DNA of 7,568 nucleotides, from NCBI GenBank assembly GCA_903825065.1, contig CAIJZG010000123.1, positions 1 through 7,568 on the forward strand. Reading direction: 5' to 3'. The DNA is from an uncultured Bacteroidota bacterium (GTDB lineage Bacteria > Bacteroidota > Bacteroidia > Chitinophagales > Chitinophagaceae). Of this stretch, positions 6,546-7,568 are shown one piece after another (positions within the stretch are counted from its first letter, which is position 1; each line of letters starts with the position of its first letter). The notes beneath the pieces are model-generated. The model worked only from the letters and a program-made list of their open reading frames with translations, was not told the DNA's origin and searched no databases. The position numbers and the translations under genes were made by a program.

Positions 6546-6546
6546 A

Positions 6547-7476
6547 CTAATTGAATTCCTTTTTGGGTGAATTATTTGAATAGGTTGCTAATTCCAAATC
6601 CGATTGCTGTTTAAATAACCGCAATAACACAAAAATACTTATCACTGCAATCATCCCTAACCAAATTGGCATTGTTTCGTCCATCGCTTTATCAATTTGT
6701 TTACCCTGCTTTGCTGCTACAAAAAGTTGGGTAACAATAATACCATTATAAAGAAAATGGATAAAGATATTTAACCAAAGATTCCTGCTAAAATAAAAAA
6801 CATAACCCAAAATCATCCCTAAAGCAACACGAGGAAGAAAACCGAAAAACGAAAAATGTATCGCGCTAAAAAGTACACTAGCTATTAGGATTCCCCAGAA
6901 ACTATTTTTAAACCAACCCACAAAGATTTTTTGTACTGCCCCTCTAAAAAGCATTTCTTCAAAAATGGCTGGAGCAACTGCCATAACCAAGATGGATAAT
7001 AGATAATCACTCATGGTTTTCATAGTAATCATCGACATCATACTTTCTTTGTATTTCGCTTCCGCTTCTTTAGCAGCAGCTAACCATTTTGCAGGTAAGG
7101 GAATTGCCAGATTTATTTCACTTAATGCACCGCTGATGATTAGACCAACAAATGCAATCATTAGAGCCAAAATAATCTGTTTGGAACTTACTTTTATTCG
7201 AAAACCTAAATATTCAAAGGCTTTTACATGTACAATACGACCTAAAATAATCGTTGGCAGACCAAATGCAAAAAAAGAGGCTAGCGTATTTAAAAATCTT
7301 GAAATATTTGCATTTTGTGGGGCAACCAATACCGAAGGCACCAATTTCACAGGTACCTGTAATAATTTAGCTCCTATTCCTAAAACAAGGGAACTGCCTA
7401 AAATGAGGCCAAATCCTAATAAAGCCAATAACAATGCAAATTGGGAGAGATAATTCAATTCAATTTTCTGACGCAT
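6547..7476 (-). CDS. CPBP-family intramembrane metalloprotease (CAAX protease/bacteriocin-processing type)
   Basis: This multipass protein of 309 residues (from the ATG at 7474-7476) has about eight hydrophobic segments and the three CPBP active-site motifs: EEMLFRG (173-179, Glu173, Glu174 and Arg178), IHFSFFG (206-212, His207), and NIFIHFLYNG (236-245, His240). Family members are membrane-embedded metal-dependent proteases; substrates of bacterial ones are mostly unknown. A soluble, charged loop with KEAEAKYKE lies just before the EE motif, and the C-terminal tail is polar. An in-frame ATG at 7552-7554 would add 26 residues (MELAFYPLSC...). I prefer 7476 because the extension is unlike a membrane protein's N-terminus, while the shorter form starts with a normal charged stretch before the first membrane segment. 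The gene leads the DUF2007-cdsA-psd run, one base from DUF2007, so a link to membrane lipid or envelope upkeep is possible but inferred. Confidence 0.88.
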   Translation of the reverse strand: MRQKIELNYLSQFALLLALLGFGLILGSSLVLGIGAKLLQVPVKLVPSVLVAPQNANISRFLNTLASFFAFGLPTIILGRIVHVKAFEYLGFRIKVSSKQIILALMIAFVGLIISGALSEINLAIPLPAKWLAAAKEAEAKYKESMMSMITMKTMSDYLLSILVMAVAPAIFEEMLFRGAVQKIFVGWFKNSFWGILIASVLFSAIHFSFFGFLPRVALGMILGYVFYFSRNLWLNIFIHFLYNGIIVTQLFVAAKQGKQIDKAMDETMPIWLGMIAVISIFVLLRLFKQQSDLELATYSNNSPKKEFN

Positions 7477-7507
7477 GCAAATCTGAAATAAGAGTGTAAA
7501 TTTGCAT
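7475..7507. promoter_or_regulatory. Inverted repeat over the CPBP gene start
   Basis: ATGCAAAT (7475-7482) and ATTTGCAT (7500-7507) are perfect 8-base inverted repeats separated by 17 bases. The arm at 7475-7482 overlaps the preferred CPBP start codon (7474-7476). It could be an operator in front of the operon or an RNA hairpin that hides the start codon. If the longer N-terminus is real, the repeat would instead be coding sequence. The rest of the stretch to the right edge (7508-7568) shows no clear promoter or other gene. Confidence 0.35.
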
Positions 7508-7568
7508 TTTTGTATAATGCGCCTGCAAGATAATGGATAAAAGGCAAGCTCCATATTTGCTAGGCATA

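Noticed and set aside
7013..7453. A 146-codon open frame on the plus strand
   Set aside because: It lies wholly opposite the CPBP protease gene, which has full active-site motifs. The plus-strand translation shows no recognisable family and is the kind of antisense frame AT-rich membrane-protein genes produce.
1..7568. Mobile element, CRISPR array, phage or defence-system signals
   Set aside because: I saw no transposase, integrase, terminal repeats, regularly spaced repeats, or toxin-antitoxin or restriction gene. All open frames fit chromosomal enzyme or membrane-protein families.

Overview
The window looks like chromosome from an AT-rich member of the Bacteroidota, most likely near the Chitinophagaceae; the rank is inferred from gene content, not measured. 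The clues are a DUF2157/DUF4401 membrane-protein pair, a short-type phosphatidylserine decarboxylase next to cdsA with a DUF2007 gene, mostly absent Shine-Dalgarno sequences, and a TAnnTTTG-type promoter element. The window is gene-dense: no gap exceeds 163 bases. I see no tRNA or rRNA gene, CRISPR array, insertion sequence or phage gene.

Layout. Positions 1-1950 (minus strand) hold a two-gene unit, DUF2157 followed by a DUF4401 protein that runs off the left edge; the two overlap by 13 bases. A 163-base divergent gap (1951-2113) separates it from a plus-strand fumarylacetoacetate-hydrolase family gene (2114-3121). That gene converges, with a 16-base gap, on a minus-strand short-chain dehydrogenase (3138-3836). 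A 73-base divergent gap follows, then a plus-strand HAD phosphatase of the YjjG type (3910-4605). A strong stem-loop at 4609-4646 separates it from a convergent minus-strand cluster, read from right to left: CPBP intramembrane protease (start preferred at 7476), DUF2007 protein, cdsA and psd (ending at 4673).

How the genes work together. CdsA makes CDP-diacylglycerol and Psd performs the last step to phosphatidylethanolamine; the intermediate enzyme, phosphatidylserine synthase, is not in the window. The CPBP protease and DUF2007 gene sit 1 base apart and form the front of the same probable operon, with a candidate internal promoter before psd. The FAH-family, SDR and HAD genes are neighbours without an obvious shared pathway. 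The FAH-family protein keeps the complete set of metal and catalytic residues of true fumarylacetoacetase, so a role in tyrosine breakdown is plausible but unproven.

Overall this is mostly ordinary housekeeping sequence. I found no convincing new multi-gene system. The points worth a second look are the uncharacterised DUF2157/DUF4401 pair, the protease next to phospholipid synthesis genes, and several inverted repeats placed at gene starts.
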